Origin: Methylotenera sp.
GTDB lineage: Bacteria; Pseudomonadota; Gammaproteobacteria; Burkholderiales; Methylophilaceae
Assembly: GCA_013141495.1 (NCBI GenBank)
Contig: JABFQV010000005.1
Coordinates: 1 to 64,000, forward strand
DNA length: 64,000 nucleotides
Direction: 5' to 3'
The position numbers were made by a program, and so were the translations under genes. The notes under the pieces are model-generated. The model was not told where the DNA came from and made no database searches. It saw only the letters and a program-made list of their open reading frames with translations. Below are positions 27,110 to 37,312 of the stretch, in pieces. Positions within the stretch are counted from its first letter, which is position 1. Each line of letters opens with the position of its first letter.

Positions 27110-28135
27110 ATGATTGAAAAAGTGCCTAATTCTACGCAAAACCTCCCCCATCAACTCAGCGACCAATTTGGTCGGAAAGTTGACTACATCCGGCTATCCA
27201 TCACCGATCGCTGTGACTTCCGTTGCGTTTATTGCATGTCTGAGGACATGACTTTTTTGCCGCGCGACGAAGTATTAAGCTTAGAGGAATGCGCACGACT
27301 GGTAAACGTGTTTGTGTCATTAGGTGTGAGTAAAGTACGCATCACTGGCGGCGAGCCTTTAGTGCGTAAAAATGCACTTTGGTTATTTGAAGAAATCGGC
27401 AAACTTAAAAACTTAAAAGAGTTAGTGCTTACTACCAACGGCAGCCAACTGGAAAAACAAGCTCAAGATTTAAAAAACGCCGGCGTAAAACGCATCAACA
27501 TCAGCTTAGACAGCCTAGATGCAACCCGCTTCAAAAACATCACGCGCACCGGTGAGTTAGATCAAGTATTGCGCGGCGTACAAGCCGCCAAACTTGCAGG
27601 CTTTAACAGCATAAAACTCAACACCGTATTGATGCGTGGTTTTAACGACGATGAAATCCTGCCATTAGTTGACTTTGCCATTCAACAAGCTGTTGATATT
27701 TCATTCATTGAAGAAATGCCACTAGGCGATGTCAACCATACGCGTGAATCTACTTTTGTGAGCAATGCGGACACTTTGAAATTTCTACAAAGTAAGCACC
27801 CACTTATCAGCAGCGCCGAAACAACTGGCGGGCCTGCACGTTACTGGCGTGTAGCCAATACTCAAACAAAAATTGGCTTTATCTCACCGCACAGCCACAA
27901 CTTTTGTGAAAGCTGCAACCGCGTACGCATCACCTGCAAAGGCGAGCTTTATTTGTGTTTAGGGCAAGAAGATAAAATTGAACTAATGCCACTTTTACGC
28001 GCACACCCCAATGACGACCAACCTTTGATTAGCGCAATTTTAAATAGCATGGCCGTTAAACCCAAAGGGCACGACTTTGACCTACGCCGTGCAGAACCCT
28101 CAATCGTCCGTTTCATGTCACACACAGGCGGCTAA
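27110..28135 (+). CDS. moaA: GTP 3',8-cyclase MoaA
   Basis: Radical SAM enzyme for the first step of molybdenum cofactor synthesis. The SAM-cluster motif CDFRCVYC gives Cys35, Cys39 and Cys42. The second cluster lies in CESCNRVRITCKGELYLC in the C-terminal part, and the essential GG end is present (SHTGG). It has 341 residues. It runs with mobA and moeA and away from the Mo-dependent fds genes, so the block supplies their cofactor. Confidence 0.97.
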   Translation: MIEKVPNSTQNLPHQLSDQFGRKVDYIRLSITDRCDFRCVYCMSEDMTFLPRDEVLSLEECARLVNVFVSLGVSKVRITGGEPLVRKNALWLFEEIGKLKNLKELVLTTNGSQLEKQAQDLKNAGVKRINISLDSLDATRFKNITRTGELDQVLRGVQAAKLAGFNSIKLNTVLMRGFNDDEILPLVDFAIQQAVDISFIEEMPLGDVNHTRESTFVSNADTLKFLQSKHPLISSAETTGGPARYWRVANTQTKIGFISPHSHNFCESCNRVRITCKGELYLCLGQEDKIELMPLLRAHPNDDQPLISAILNSMAVKPKGHDFDLRRAEPSIVRFMSHTGG

Positions 28136-28138
28136 ACA

Positions 28139-28723
28139 TTGCCCATTTCAGCCATCATACTTGCAGGCGGCCGCGCCACCCGCATGGGCGGCGTAGATAA
28201 AGGCTTAGTACAGTTACAACAAAAACCACTGATCCAACACGTAATCAAACGCTTAAAACCACAAGTAGATGAAATCATCATCAACGCCAACCGTGAAGTG
28301 AGTCAATACAAAACTCTGGGTTACCCTGTACTGCAAGATGAAAACGCTGATTTTTTAGGTCCGTTGGCAGGCTTTAGCTTAGGTTTAAAACATGCCAAAC
28401 ACGACTACCTACTCACCGTACCATGTGATTCACCGTTATTACCGCCAGATTTAGCAAAACGTTTAATGCAGGGGTTAATTGAAAACAATGCGGATATTGC
28501 CGTGGCCACAAGTGAAGGTAACGTGCACCCCGTATTTAGTTTATGTAAAAAAAACGTGCTACCTAGCCTAACGGCGTATATAACAAACGGTGAGCGTCGC
28601 GTGAGTGCCTGGCAAAAAAGTCAACGTTATACAGAGGTTGATTTTAGTGATGCCGTTGACGCTTTCATCAACCTCAATACGCTTGAAGATTTATCAGCGC
28701 TAGAATTGAAATTACGCAACTAG
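28139..28723 (+). CDS. mobA: Molybdenum cofactor guanylyltransferase MobA
   Basis: Couples GMP to molybdopterin to give the MGD form needed by Fds. The nucleotide-binding motif LAGGRATRMGGVDKG is at 8-22 and PCDSPLLP follows near 99-106. It has 194 residues. The start is TTG at 28139, three bases after the moaA stop, and no ATG precedes the conserved AGG motif. Confidence 0.95.
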   Translation: MPISAIILAGGRATRMGGVDKGLVQLQQKPLIQHVIKRLKPQVDEIIINANREVSQYKTLGYPVLQDENADFLGPLAGFSLGLKHAKHDYLLTVPCDSPLLPPDLAKRLMQGLIENNADIAVATSEGNVHPVFSLCKKNVLPSLTAYITNGERRVSAWQKSQRYTEVDFSDAVDAFINLNTLEDLSALELKLRN

Positions 28724-28801
28724 TCTAATCTACATCGCTAATTAGAATTAAAATGATAATAGAAGTGACACCAATATTATTTTGAAAACAAATTTCCTCA
28801 A

Positions 28802-30085
28802 ATGAGTAAACCAACCACGATTTCACAATTGATCTCAAACCCTAGCTGCCTAGATGACTACGATCCAAACTCGATGCCCGTCGCCAAAGCGCGGTTATTT
28901 ATTCAGCAGTTTTTAAGTCCGGTATGCGAGGCTGAGTTTTTACCTTTGCGAGAGAGTTTGGGGCGCGTGTTGGCGGCGGACATTTTGTCGCCATCTAATG
29001 TGCCAAATTACGATAACTCGGCGATGGATGGTTATGCGTTTAATGCGGCTGATATTGACGTAGCGTTGCCCACACGTTTAAAGGTGATTGGCACTGCTTT
29101 TGCGGGCAAGGCGTTTGATGGCATTTTAGCAAGCGGTGACTGTGTACGTATTATGACGGGTGCCGCCATGCCAAAAGGTGCAGACACTGTGGTTGTGCAA
29201 GAAAAAGTATCGCTAGACGCTAACACCATTACATTCTTTGATGCGCCAAAGCCGCGTGCCAATGTGCGCTACACGGGTGAGGATTTGCGTATTGGTCAAA
29301 CCGTACTCGCTACAGGGCATTTAATGCGCCCGGCTGATTTAGGTTTAATTGCATCGCTAGGCATTGCTGATGTGAGCGTGTATCGCAAGTTGAAAGTGGC
29401 ATTTTTTTCAACCGGTGACGAGTTAATGAGCGTTGGCAAGCCGCTTGAAATTGGCCAGGTTTATGATAGCAACCGTTACACGCTTTATGGCATGTTAAGT
29501 CGTTTGGGTGTAGAAATCATTGACCTTGGCGCGATTGCAGATGACCCTGCGTTACTTGAAGCTACTTTGTTGAATGCGGCAAAGCAGGCCGATGTAGTCA
29601 TTACCAGCGGTGGCGTTTCCGTAGGTGAGGCTGATTATATGAAGCTGTTACTCGCCAAGCATGGGCAGGTGATGTTTTGGAAAGTCGCCATGAAACCAGG
29701 CAGGCCACTTGCTTATGGCAAAGTTGCGAATGCGCATTACTTTGGCTTACCAGGCAACCCAGTAGCGGTGATGGTGACATTTTACCAATTTGTACGTGAG
29801 GCAATGTTGCGGTTAATGGGGCAACCCAATCCGGCTCCGTTGCCAGTGTTTAAAGTAGAATGTACGCAAGCCATTAAAAAACTTACGGGGCGTACTGAGT
29901 TTCAGCGCGGCATTTTGTTTGCCGATACTGATGGTAGCTGGCGCGTAAAACCCACGGGTGCGCAAGGTTCTGCCTTGTTAAGCTCAATGTCGTTAGCTAA
30001 TTGCTTTATTGTGTTGGATGAAAACGTTGGCAACCTTGATGCTGGGGCGTTGGTACAGGTACAAGTGTTAGATGGCCTTATTTAA
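28802..30085 (+). CDS. moeA: Molybdopterin molybdenumtransferase MoeA
   Basis: Inserts molybdenum into adenylylated molybdopterin. It has 427 residues with the family blocks YDNSAMDGYAF, ARIMTGAAMP-type (VRIMTGAAMPKGADTVV), FFSTGDELMSVG, ITSGGVSVGEADY and FGLPGNPVAVMVTF. About 40 extra N-terminal residues precede the usual start. It lies 78 bases after mobA. Confidence 0.96.
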   Translation: MSKPTTISQLISNPSCLDDYDPNSMPVAKARLFIQQFLSPVCEAEFLPLRESLGRVLAADILSPSNVPNYDNSAMDGYAFNAADIDVALPTRLKVIGTAFAGKAFDGILASGDCVRIMTGAAMPKGADTVVVQEKVSLDANTITFFDAPKPRANVRYTGEDLRIGQTVLATGHLMRPADLGLIASLGIADVSVYRKLKVAFFSTGDELMSVGKPLEIGQVYDSNRYTLYGMLSRLGVEIIDLGAIADDPALLEATLLNAAKQADVVITSGGVSVGEADYMKLLLAKHGQVMFWKVAMKPGRPLAYGKVANAHYFGLPGNPVAVMVTFYQFVREAMLRLMGQPNPAPLPVFKVECTQAIKKLTGRTEFQRGILFADTDGSWRVKPTGAQGSALLSSMSLANCFIVLDENVGNLDAGALVQVQVLDGLI

Positions 30086-30240
30086 GGCACCCTTAATTCA
30101 CATGTTTACCGCTTATTGTATCTGGCTAAATACAGCCAATTGCATTAAGGTTTCAAATAGCGATTAAGCTTGTTGTATAATTTTCGTTTGGTTTATTGCT
30201 TCTCATCTTTTAACTTTAATCACGCAGGCACTTCTTTCTT

Positions 30241-30972
30241 TTGAATATCGCAGTTCACCAATCCATCACGCATACAAACACACTGCTCTGGGCCATAATC
30301 GGCTCATTGTTGTTGCATGGTTTGCTGGTATTGGTGATACCGGACATGAAGCTGGATGAAGCAAAAGCGCCGGACATCTTAGAAGTTGCGTTGGTTAAAA
30401 AACCAGAGCCTCCTCCGCCCGTCGTGCCGCCAGAGCCTGTTCAGCCGCAACCAAAAGTCATACAGCCAAAACCTTTGCCTAAACCTATTGCAAAGCCGCT
30501 ACCGACGCCTGTGGTAGAAAAAATTGAGCCTGTGGTTGAGCAACCAACTCAAGCGCCGCTACCCGACGTCATTGCGGTAGCGCCAAAAGCTGAAGTTACT
30601 CCTCCTGTGCACATAGTGCAGACACCTTTGCCAGTAAAGCCTGAGCCTACGCCGCCAACTGTTAACCAAGCAGACATCGACGATGCGCGTGGAAGATATG
30701 GCAACGCGTTATGGAACGCGATTAGCAAACATAAAAAATACCCTAAAATTGCACAAATGCGAGGTTGGCAAGGCGAGGCAACGGTGGAGCTGTTGCTTGA
30801 TGGTAGCGGTAAGATAAAGTCTAAGAAAATTGTCCAATCTAGTGGTTACGAGGCGCTGGATAAACAGGCCTTAGAAATGGTTGAAAAAGCACAGCCTTTT
30901 CCCACGCCACCTGAAGCCTTACGTGGGAACAATTTCACAATTACTGTGCCTGTGCCATTTAAGCTTGAATAA
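30241..30972 (+). CDS. tonB: Energy transducer TonB
   Basis: Transmits proton-motive force from ExbBD to outer-membrane receptors. It has an N-terminal membrane anchor at about 17-35 with the SxxxH-type start (SLLLHGLLV), a proline-rich spacer with many EPxP and KP repeats (50-140), and a C-terminal TonB domain (YPKIAQMRGWQGEATVELLLDGSG to the VPVPFKLE end). It has 243 residues and a TTG start at 30241. No exbBD is adjacent. In methylotrophs TonB systems are also linked to lanthanide uptake, but nothing here ties this copy to it. Confidence 0.9.
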   Translation: MNIAVHQSITHTNTLLWAIIGSLLLHGLLVLVIPDMKLDEAKAPDILEVALVKKPEPPPPVVPPEPVQPQPKVIQPKPLPKPIAKPLPTPVVEKIEPVVEQPTQAPLPDVIAVAPKAEVTPPVHIVQTPLPVKPEPTPPTVNQADIDDARGRYGNALWNAISKHKKYPKIAQMRGWQGEATVELLLDGSGKIKSKKIVQSSGYEALDKQALEMVEKAQPFPTPPEALRGNNFTITVPVPFKLE

Positions 30973-31001
30973 CACCTTTATCGTCAGCCTACCTACACGC
31001 A

Positions 31002-32480
31002 GTGACTAAGAAAAAACATTCGCTTAAAGATCTCCTGCTCATTCATGAGCTCGCTTTTATTTTGCTCATCTTTTTAGTCTCTGTCGTTGGCGCTATTGGC
31101 ATTCATTTGCAACAGCAATCTAGTCAGGAATCCAACCGCATCAATTTAGTGGTGCAAGAAGTTCAACAAACACGTGGTGATTTATACCGCCAAATGAAAG
31201 AGCTATTTGACGCTTATTTTTTGGACGACATTGAAGCGCGTACTGAATATAACAATTTCACACACTCAGTTGAAAACCACTTTAACCAATTGCAAAAAAT
31301 TGCTGTCGGCGATGCCGAAAAAACCGCCATCAATGAGCTACATGCCGGCTATCAGGCTTTTGTAAGCGAAACCTCAGCCCTGTTTGACCAGCACTCAACG
31401 CTCACCAGTGATGACCTTAAAAAAATACTCAATACTGACCTTGAAGCCGGGCTTTTTAATCGCTACGAAACACTGCTCGCGCGTACTGAACAACTACTCA
31501 ACCAAAAGCAAATTGAGCTTGATGCCCAACTTGAAGAGAGTAAACACAAATCTACTTTTTTATTATTTACACCGTTAATTTTGGCGATTTTATTGCTGAT
31601 ATTCTCTCGCATATTTTTAAAACGCTCAATTGTAAAGCCGATTGAGGGTGTGCTTAAAGCCACGGCGGAAATCAGTGCCGGCAACCTTAATCATAAAGCC
31701 CCTGATGAAGGTATTGAAGAGCTCGCCTCGCTATCAAAAGCGATTAACGAGATGGCCGACAAGTTACTCAACAGCCAAGAGAATTTAGTGCGTACCGAAA
31801 AGCAAGCCGCGCAAGGTTTACTGGTACCCATGCTGGCGCACAACATCCGCAACCCTTTAGCGAGCATTCGCGCCACGGCGCAGGTGATGGATGACCCCGA
31901 ACATGATGCTGAAACACGGGAATCATTACAAGGCATTATCAACACTGTAGATCGGCTTGAACGCTGGACCGGTGCTTTGCTCGCTTATTTGCACCCGCTA
32001 AAACCTCAGCCTAGCAATACCAGAATCAAAGATATTGTAGAAGGTGCATTGGAGCCACTTCAACAAAAAATTGCCAAAAAATCCATCCAGCTCACGCTAC
32101 CAATCTGGCCAAAAACAAATGCTATTAAAAGTGATTATATTTTTACGGATCAGCATCTATTAGAACAGGTGATTTACAACCTGCTATTAAATGCAGTAGA
32201 TGCCTCGAGCAATCAGGGCGCAATAGCTATCCAACTAAAAATCACCTCTAACGCTTTTACTCTAGAATTATCAGACCATGGTAGCGGCATGCCATTCATC
32301 CCGGATCCTAGCGCGATGAACGCCCCTACGACTAAAAGATTTGGCACCGGGCTTGGTATTCCGTTCGCCTTCAAAGTATGTGACGCCCTGGGTGGGCAGC
32401 TACAATTTGTGGCAAGGCCTGAGGGCGGCACCAGCGTGATTATCTCTCTACCTAAAAACTTACATCTACCCGACCAATAA
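31002..32480 (+). CDS. Membrane sensor histidine kinase
   Basis: 492 residues. Membrane helix at about 15-35, a periplasmic helical sensor region (36-183), a second helix at about 185-206, a HAMP domain (207-258), then a kinase core. The H-box is MLAHNIRNPLASI with phospho-acceptor His280; the N-box is NLLLNAVDAS, G1 is DHGSGM and G2 is GTGLGIPFA. The start is GTG 31002, 29 bases after tonB. No response regulator is adjacent, so it is an orphan kinase here and its signal is unknown. Confidence 0.88.
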   Translation: MTKKKHSLKDLLLIHELAFILLIFLVSVVGAIGIHLQQQSSQESNRINLVVQEVQQTRGDLYRQMKELFDAYFLDDIEARTEYNNFTHSVENHFNQLQKIAVGDAEKTAINELHAGYQAFVSETSALFDQHSTLTSDDLKKILNTDLEAGLFNRYETLLARTEQLLNQKQIELDAQLEESKHKSTFLLFTPLILAILLLIFSRIFLKRSIVKPIEGVLKATAEISAGNLNHKAPDEGIEELASLSKAINEMADKLLNSQENLVRTEKQAAQGLLVPMLAHNIRNPLASIRATAQVMDDPEHDAETRESLQGIINTVDRLERWTGALLAYLHPLKPQPSNTRIKDIVEGALEPLQQKIAKKSIQLTLPIWPKTNAIKSDYIFTDQHLLEQVIYNLLLNAVDASSNQGAIAIQLKITSNAFTLELSDHGSGMPFIPDPSAMNAPTTKRFGTGLGIPFAFKVCDALGGQLQFVARPEGGTSVIISLPKNLHLPDQ

Positions 32481-32619
32481 TCACCCGCAATTTTATAAGC
32501 AGCGCTAACTGCCGTCTTTCATCGAAAAAATGTCGTTTTCATGAAATATCCGCTTGCCTTAATAAGGCTTTTTATCAACAATGATGCTTAGGCTCTAAAC
32601 ATAGAAGATTGATACCGTA

Positions 32620-33075
32620 ATGCTAAACCAACCTGCACCAGACTTTCAGTTACCGGCAACCGGCGGCAACACTTTTCAACTTTCAAATTATTTAGGCAAA
32701 ACGGTCGTCATTTATTTTTATCCTAAAGACTCAACGCCAGGCTGCACCACACAAGGTATCCAGTTCAGAGATGCCTATCCGCAATTTCAGCAACACAACA
32801 CAGAAATTTTTGGTGTATCGCGTGACAGTTTAAAGTCACATGAAAACTTTAAGGCTAAATTCACCTTTCCGTTTGAATTGCTAGCCGATACTGAAGAGCT
32901 TGCCTGCTCGCTATTTAATGTGATTAAAATGAAAAATATGTACGGCAAACAAGTACGCGGTATTGAACGTAGCACTTTTGTTGTTGATAAAAATGGAACG
33001 CTAGTAAAAGAATGGCGTGGCGTTAAAGTAGATGGGCACGCCGCAGAAGTTTTAAACTTTATTCAAACGCTTTAA
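32620..33075 (+). CDS. bcp: Peroxiredoxin Bcp / PrxQ
   Basis: Thiol peroxidase of 151 residues. The peroxidatic Cys42 sits in DSTPGCTTQG. The resolving Cys five residues later in E. coli Bcp is replaced by Gly47; the only other Cys is Cys96 in EELACSLFN. Some PrxQ proteins resolve through a Cys in helix 3, so Cys96 could serve, or the enzyme may work as a 1-Cys form. It is followed by phoH on the same strand. Confidence 0.94.
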   Translation: MLNQPAPDFQLPATGGNTFQLSNYLGKTVVIYFYPKDSTPGCTTQGIQFRDAYPQFQQHNTEIFGVSRDSLKSHENFKAKFTFPFELLADTEELACSLFNVIKMKNMYGKQVRGIERSTFVVDKNGTLVKEWRGVKVDGHAAEVLNFIQTL

Positions 33076-33142
33076 GTCTGATTAAAAACGTCTTAATTCA
33101 AATACTTTAATTTTGTTTAATCACCTTCATAGAAAGTAATGT

Positions 33143-34540
33143 ATGGCTAACAAAAACATCGGTGGCGCCAAACTGTTTGTCCTTGATACCAATGTGTTAA
33201 TGCATGACCCTTCTTCACTGTTCCGCTTTGAAGAGCATGACATTTACCTGCCCATGGTCACATTGGAGGAGCTTGATAACAATAAAAAAGGCCTCACTGA
33301 AGTTGCGCGCAATGCACGCCAAGTCAGCCGTAGTTTAGAAGAAATCGTCGGCACTGATTTAACCAATTTAGAGCTTGGTAGCCCTTTATCACTTAATGGC
33401 AACAAGCAAGCAACGGGTCGCTTATTTTTACAAACCAAAGAACTTAATATAGAACTACCAGGGTTAGCAGGCAGTAAGGCCGATAACCAAATTATTAGCG
33501 TGGTCATTTGCTTACAAAAACAACACACCGACCGCCAAGTGGTGTTAGTGAGCAAAGACATCAACGTGCGCATTAAAGCCCGCGCCATGGGCGTGCTGGC
33601 AGAAGACTACTTTAACGATAAAGTTTTAGAAGATACCGATATTTTATACAGTGGCATGACAGAACTGCCGGCTAACTTTTGGGATCAGCACAGTAAGGCA
33701 ATGGAATCCTGGCAAGAATCTGGCCGCATGTTTTACCGGCTCACAGGGCCTTTATGTAAAACTTTTCTCGTCAATGAGTTTGTTTATTACGAGTTTGAAA
33801 AACCTTTTCATGCGATTGTGCGTAATATCGATGGCGATACCGCAGTGCTTGAAGTGGTGAAAGATCACCTACTGCCCAAACATAATGTGTGGGGCATTAC
33901 AGCACGTAACCGTGAACAGAACTTTGCCCTCAATTTATTGTTAGACCCAGAAATAGACTTTGTGAGTTTATTAGGGCAAGCCGGTACCGGTAAAACATTA
34001 CTCACGCTCGCGGCTGCACTGACTCAAGTGCTTGATAAAAAAATCTACACTGAAATTATCATGACGCGCGTTACAGTGCCTGTTGGCGAAGATATTGGCT
34101 TTTTACCTGGCACTGAAGAAGAAAAAATGACGCCATGGATGGGTGCGCTTGAAGATAACCTAGATGTGCTGAATAAAAGTGATGATGATGCAGGTGACTG
34201 GGGACGTGCCGCAACGCAAGATTTAATTCGTACCCGCATTAAAATAAAATCACTTAACTTTATGCGCGGTCGCACTTTTTTAAATAAATTTTTAATTATT
34301 GATGAAGCGCAAAATTTAACCCCGAAACAGATGAAAACACTCATTACTCGCGCAGGCCCTGGCACCAAAGTCGTGTGTTTAGGTAATATCGCGCAAATAG
34401 ATACGCCCTATTTAACTGAGGGCAGTTCTGGACTAACTTACGTGGTTGACCGCTTTAAAGGCTGGAACCATAACGGACACATCACCTTGCAACGTGGTGA
34501 GCGTTCACGTCTTGCAGATTTTGCTGCAGAAGCCTTATAG
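33143..34540 (+). CDS. PhoH family protein with PIN domain (YlaK/PhoH2-like)
   Basis: 465 residues. The N-terminal PIN-type ribonuclease domain (about 9-150) starts with FVLDTNVLMHD and includes the acidic residues of LEELD and SKDINVRIKA. The C-terminal PhoH ATPase carries Walker A GQAGTGKT at 278-285 and Walker B LIIDEAQN with Asp387-Glu388. PIN-PhoH proteins act as sequence-specific RNA helicase/ribonucleases in other bacteria. It follows bcp by 67 bases. Confidence 0.93.
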   Translation: MANKNIGGAKLFVLDTNVLMHDPSSLFRFEEHDIYLPMVTLEELDNNKKGLTEVARNARQVSRSLEEIVGTDLTNLELGSPLSLNGNKQATGRLFLQTKELNIELPGLAGSKADNQIISVVICLQKQHTDRQVVLVSKDINVRIKARAMGVLAEDYFNDKVLEDTDILYSGMTELPANFWDQHSKAMESWQESGRMFYRLTGPLCKTFLVNEFVYYEFEKPFHAIVRNIDGDTAVLEVVKDHLLPKHNVWGITARNREQNFALNLLLDPEIDFVSLLGQAGTGKTLLTLAAALTQVLDKKIYTEIIMTRVTVPVGEDIGFLPGTEEEKMTPWMGALEDNLDVLNKSDDDAGDWGRAATQDLIRTRIKIKSLNFMRGRTFLNKFLIIDEAQNLTPKQMKTLITRAGPGTKVVCLGNIAQIDTPYLTEGSSGLTYVVDRFKGWNHNGHITLQRGERSRLADFAAEAL

Positions 34541-34632
34541 ATGAGATTAAATATGCATCATTCAAGGCAATGCACTAGAGGTACAATACTACGCAATGCA
34601 AAAAACCCATGTAATCACAAAGTTTTTATCCA

Positions 34633-35802
34633 ATGAAGATGTGTAAGGGATTTTACACCTTACTGCTAGCGCAATTCACATCTGCGCTAGCTGACAATGC
34701 GTTACTGTTTGCCGCCATTGCACTACTTGCACAAATGAACTCTCCTGACTGGCATACCCCTTTACTGCAACAGTTTTTTGTTATTGCCTATATCTTGCTT
34801 GCCCCTTTTGTAGGATCATTCGCAGATGCCCTGCCTAAGGGGCGCGTCATGTTTATTGCCAACGCTATTAAATTTACAGGTAGCCTTGCAATGGTTCTAG
34901 GCATGCCACCTTTATATGCGTACGGTATCGTTGGCATTGGTGCTGCAGCCTACTCACCTGCAAAATATGGCATTTTAACTGAACTATTACCCCCAGAAAA
35001 ACTTGTTAGCGCCAACGGCTGGATGGAAGGCTCCACTGTAATCGCCATTATTTTAGGGGCAATTATAGGTGGAATATTGGCGAGCCATGACCCTTACTTG
35101 GCAATGATATTGATCACTGCCCTGTATATGCTCGCGGCCATATTTAACATCTATATTCCAAAGTTACCGATTGATCATAAGCTCCCCAAGAAAAACCCGG
35201 TATTTATGCTAATTGATTTTTGGCATTCATTTAAAGCCTTATGGATGGATGCACGCGGACAAGTTTCACTCGCAGTGACCACTCTGTTTTGGGGGGCAGG
35301 CGCAACCTTACGCCTAGTCGTTATCGCCTGGGCAGCCAGTGCACTTAACTTTGGCCTTGAGCAGGCCACGCAACTTATGGCGCTACTGGCCGTTGGCATT
35401 GCGGTTGGCTCAGTGGTCGCCGCACGTTATATCAAGTTAGAACAAAGTACCAAAGTGTTGCCAGCAGGCATCGTCATGGGCTTACTTGTAGTAGTAATGG
35501 CGTTTGTACAGCATTGGCAAGTAGCGGCAGCGCTGTTATTTATTATCGGTGCACTTGCCGGGTTCTTTGTGGTGCCATTAAATGCGTTGTTACAGCACAG
35601 AGGGCACGAGTTAGTGGGAGCGGGGCATTCCATAGCGGTACAGAACTTCAATGAGCATATTGGGATACTGTTGCTACTTGGTGCTTATCTGCTCATGGTG
35701 AAGGCTGAAATCTCAAATAATACAATCGTGATTGCATTTGGGCTTTTTGTTAGCTTATGCATGATAATTATCCATAGACGTTACCGTTACATGAACAAAT
35801 AA
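34633..35802 (+). CDS. lplT: Lysophospholipid transporter LplT-like MFS protein
   Basis: 389-residue permease of the major facilitator superfamily with about twelve hydrophobic helices. The pattern FYTLLLAQFTSALADNALLFAAI at the start, PAKYGILTELLPPEKLVSANGWMEGSTV in the middle and GFFVVPLNALLQHRGHELVGAGHSIAVQNFNEH matches LplT. LplT flips lysophospholipids inward for reacylation; the acyltransferase partner (Aas) is not in the window. Confidence 0.88.
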   Translation: MKMCKGFYTLLLAQFTSALADNALLFAAIALLAQMNSPDWHTPLLQQFFVIAYILLAPFVGSFADALPKGRVMFIANAIKFTGSLAMVLGMPPLYAYGIVGIGAAAYSPAKYGILTELLPPEKLVSANGWMEGSTVIAIILGAIIGGILASHDPYLAMILITALYMLAAIFNIYIPKLPIDHKLPKKNPVFMLIDFWHSFKALWMDARGQVSLAVTTLFWGAGATLRLVVIAWAASALNFGLEQATQLMALLAVGIAVGSVVAARYIKLEQSTKVLPAGIVMGLLVVVMAFVQHWQVAAALLFIIGALAGFFVVPLNALLQHRGHELVGAGHSIAVQNFNEHIGILLLLGAYLLMVKAEISNNTIVIAFGLFVSLCMIIIHRRYRYMNK

Positions 35803-35842
35803 AACCATCGCATCATTAAATCGCCTGCAACTTTAAGTGGTA

Positions 35843-37189
35843 TCAATGTAACTTTACCTGCGCCTCAGTGCGTCTTGAAATAATGCGCGACAATGTGAAT
35901 AACGCCATACTCCAAAAGCCATGTAACGCCATCAAATGTAGCTTATATAGCGATTGATACATCGTGCGTGCAATCAAGCCTTCTACTACCAAGCTACCGC
36001 CAGAAAGCGCGCCCATCAAATTACCCACAGTGGTATAACTGCCTAAATTTACCAATGATCCATAATCGCGATAGGTAAATTCAGGTAAGTTACTTTTGCC
36101 AGCTACCCGATACTTAACGGTTTTCAACAACATCGAAGCCTGCTGATGCGCAGCCTGTGCGCGAGGCGGCACAGTTTCATCACCATGACCTACCCAAGGG
36201 CACGCAGCACAATCACCAAAAGCAAAAATATTTTCATCCAGCGTGGTCTGTAAATTACGATTAACCACAAGCTGATTGATACGATTGGTTTCAAGTCCAG
36301 CTATTTCATGTAGAAAGTCTGGCGCTTTAATACCGGCCGCCCAAACGACTAATGCAGATGGAATAAAGCGCCCACTGTGCGTTTGTACACCCTTGCTAGT
36401 GACCTCTGTCACGCGCTCACCCGTATAAAGATGTACACGTAACTTCCTTAGCTCCAAATCAACAGAATCAGAGAGTTTAGGCGGTAGTGCAGGTAGCACA
36501 CGGTCACTTGCCTCTATCAATGAAATTTGTATATCTCGGTCTGGGTCGATTTTATCCAAACCGTAAGCGGCTAGTTCGCGCGTAGTATTGTGTAACTCAG
36601 CAGATAACTCGACACCAGTCGCACCAGCACCCACAATAACCACCTCTAACTGGCCAGCTTGTATAGGAGTAGCTTGTGTTTGAGCACGCAATAAAGCATT
36701 GTGCAAACGTCGATGAAAGCGCTCAGCCTGATCTTGTGTATCGAGTGCAATCGAATGCTCCTGAGCACCCTTCACACCAAAATCATTGGTAGTACTGCCA
36801 ACGGCAATAATTAATGTGTCATATTTAAAAGTACGGCGTGGAATCACCTCCACCCCATCTTCATCATAATTTGGTGCAATAGATATTTCACGTTTAGCGC
36901 GGTTCAAACTATCCATGCTACCTAAACGAAATTTGAAATGATGCCAGTGTGCTTGAGCCAAATAAACTAACTCATGCTTTTCCGGGTTCATGCTTCCCGC
37001 TGCAATTTCATGCAATAGTGGCTTCCATACATGCGTTTTAGATTTATCAATGAGCGTAATGCAGGCTTTACCCTGCCGACCTAGTGAGTCGCCAAGCTTT
37101 GTTGCCAACTCAAGTCCGCCAGCACCGCCGCCAACAATAACGACATGGTGCAAATCATGCTGTTCATTGATACTCACAAAAGCCCTCAC
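35843..37189 (-). CDS. ndh: Type II NADH dehydrogenase (NDH-2)
   Basis: Single-subunit flavoprotein that moves electrons from NADH to quinone without pumping protons. Two dinucleotide-binding folds are seen: VVIVGGGAGGLELAT at about 17-31 for FAD and VVIVGAGATGVELSAEL near 185-200 for NADH. The FAFGDCAACP motif and AQAAHQQ segment are typical. It has 448 residues with a C-terminal amphipathic/hydrophobic stretch for membrane attachment. It lies downstream of the xox genes but behind a strong terminator, so it is probably a separate transcript. Confidence 0.93.
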   Translation of the reverse strand: MRAFVSINEQHDLHHVVIVGGGAGGLELATKLGDSLGRQGKACITLIDKSKTHVWKPLLHEIAAGSMNPEKHELVYLAQAHWHHFKFRLGSMDSLNRAKREISIAPNYDEDGVEVIPRRTFKYDTLIIAVGSTTNDFGVKGAQEHSIALDTQDQAERFHRRLHNALLRAQTQATPIQAGQLEVVIVGAGATGVELSAELHNTTRELAAYGLDKIDPDRDIQISLIEASDRVLPALPPKLSDSVDLELRKLRVHLYTGERVTEVTSKGVQTHSGRFIPSALVVWAAGIKAPDFLHEIAGLETNRINQLVVNRNLQTTLDENIFAFGDCAACPWVGHGDETVPPRAQAAHQQASMLLKTVKYRVAGKSNLPEFTYRDYGSLVNLGSYTTVGNLMGALSGGSLVVEGLIARTMYQSLYKLHLMALHGFWSMALFTLSRIISRRTEAQVKLH

Positions 37190-37312
37190 TTATTCTAATT
37201 TATCTGCAATCTTGGTTGTGATTATAAATCAATAATGACAAAAAAATGAGTCTAAAAACCATGCTTCACTATTGCTAGCATGACCATTAAGTTGAGATTG
37301 CAAACCTTCAAA

